From contig NW_027102662.1 of assembly GCF_036373705.1 (NCBI RefSeq), positions 372,001-436,000 on the forward strand: a stretch of DNA of 64,000 nucleotides. Direction: 5' to 3'. Below are positions 63,284-64,000 of the stretch, piece after piece; within the stretch, counting starts at the first letter, position 1; each line of letters starts with the position of its first letter. The notes under the pieces are model-generated. The model saw only the letters and a list, made by a program, of their open reading frames with translations, did no database searches and was not told where the DNA came from. Made by a program: the position numbers and the translations under genes. Source of the DNA: Amia ocellicauda. Taxonomy: Eukaryota; Chordata; Actinopteri; Amiiformes; Amiidae.

Positions 63284-64000
63284 TTATAAGGATTGAATAT
63301 CGCAAACCTGTTGTTCCGGGACCCAACTATTGAACTTTTCAGGCCATCCAAGCCATTTCACCAACACATATTTTTTCCGGTTCTGGGTTTTTTCAGCTAA
63401 TATCTTTTCAACTCTGTATACACTGTCTTTACCCACAATAATTTTTTGTAACTCGGCTTCGTAAAACGTTCCTTCTATATCCTCCCCGTCATAGTCTTTT
63501 AACCGGTACACGGGGGGGGCTCTAGCCAACTGTTCGGTAACTGTAAAATATTCGTCAGAAAATGTTTGTTCATAACCTTTGGCAAAAGTACTCCTTAGCT
63601 TTGAAACGCGAACCACATCACCGATGTTGAACTTATAAGTAGTTTTTCCCTTCTTAATAAATGGTCCGTATAATTTTGTATAGACCTGAAAAGAATTACT
63701 TTGATCAACATCTATAGACTTCATTTTAATACTGGTGTGATACCCTTGGTTGTAAGCATCAATAAAATCCTGAACTTTATCAAAATACTTGAACGTGTTG
63801 ACCGCTGTAAAATATCTCCACATTTTGGTCTTTATGGTGCGGTTAAACCTCTCCACTACCGATGCTTTAAGCTCATTTCCGGTGGTGAAATGATGTATTT
63901 TGTGTCTCTTCAGTAGATTCTGAAATTCTCTGTTGAGAAACTCTTTTCCTTAATCAGTCTGCAGTTTTTTAGGACATCGACCCTGGGACAATATATCCTC
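63284..64000 (-). pseudogene. INT: Integrase with chromodomain, unit D (5' part outside window)
   Basis: The chromodomain half is open (63284-63856). The stop at 63950-63952 is the same as unit B's 30828-30830. The first catalytic residue lies beyond the window. Confidence 0.87.

Larger units (their letters stand above)
53617..64000. mobile_element. Endogenous adintovirus/Polinton, unit D (left end truncated, leaves the window)
   Basis: Starts at the same host-element breakpoint as unit C and has a 2.28-kb polB deletion. The - strand genes are heavily damaged, and the sequence ends inside the integrase gene. Confidence 0.9.

Overview
The window is vertebrate nuclear DNA, most likely from a teleost fish. 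The evidence is a cluster of canonical vertebrate-type tRNA-Val genes and a spliced gene with GT-AG and GC-AG introns. The species cannot be named from the sequence alone. The window is dominated by four tandem, highly similar copies of one roughly 16-kb endogenous Maverick/Polinton element of the adintovirus type, embedded in the tRNA-Val repeat array. I call them units A (595-16306), B (17462-33490), C (35755-51061) and D (53617 to the window edge).

Unit B is complete from end to end. It starts AGTAGATAG, ends CTATCTACT, has ~185-bp terminal inverted repeats, and is bracketed by the 6-bp target-site duplication CTTATG. Unit A has the left end and the same left CTTATG, but its right end is cut off inside the last gene. 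Unit C has the right end and the same right CTTATG, but its left end is cut off. D shares C's left breakpoint and leaves the window inside the integrase gene. Three nearby copies of the host repeat carry a single CTTATG with no element, so they are paralogous empty sites. I infer one integration, followed by tandem duplication of element plus flank.

Gene layout of one unit: the left half is read on the + strand and the right half on the - strand, converging near a T-rich tract. On +: a 7-exon gene (340 codons, all introns phase 1, function unknown), protein-primed DNA polymerase B (broken into three ORFs), an A32/FtsK-like packaging ATPase, a 111-aa basic protein with a hydrophobic tail, and a conserved Polinton PX/PY-type protein. 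On -, from the right end inward: an unknown gene (134 aa in B/C, 274-aa chimera in A), a 282-aa protein with a Cys/His cluster, a broken Bcl-2-like gene, a DDE integrase with chromodomain, penton-like minor capsid protein, a basic pX/mu-like protein, hexon-like double-jelly-roll capsid protein, and adenain-like protease. Together these cover integration, protein-primed replication, capsid assembly, maturation and packaging.

No unit is intact. Some breaks are shared by every copy that retains the region: a stop at the third codon before polB, a frameshift and a stop inside polB, a frameshift in the minor capsid gene, and breaks in the Bcl-2-like gene. These probably predate the amplification. 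Others are private, such as the integrase nonsense codons in B and C, a 2.3-kb polB deletion in D, and a chromodomain deletion in A. Best preserved are MCP, ATPase and PX/PY in A and B, protease in B and C, the integrase catalytic core in A, and the pX-like gene in B. The flanks (1-588, 16307-17461, 33497-35754, 51068-53616) are host repeats with nine tRNA-Val(CAC/AAC)-like sequences and GAT/GTT microsatellites.
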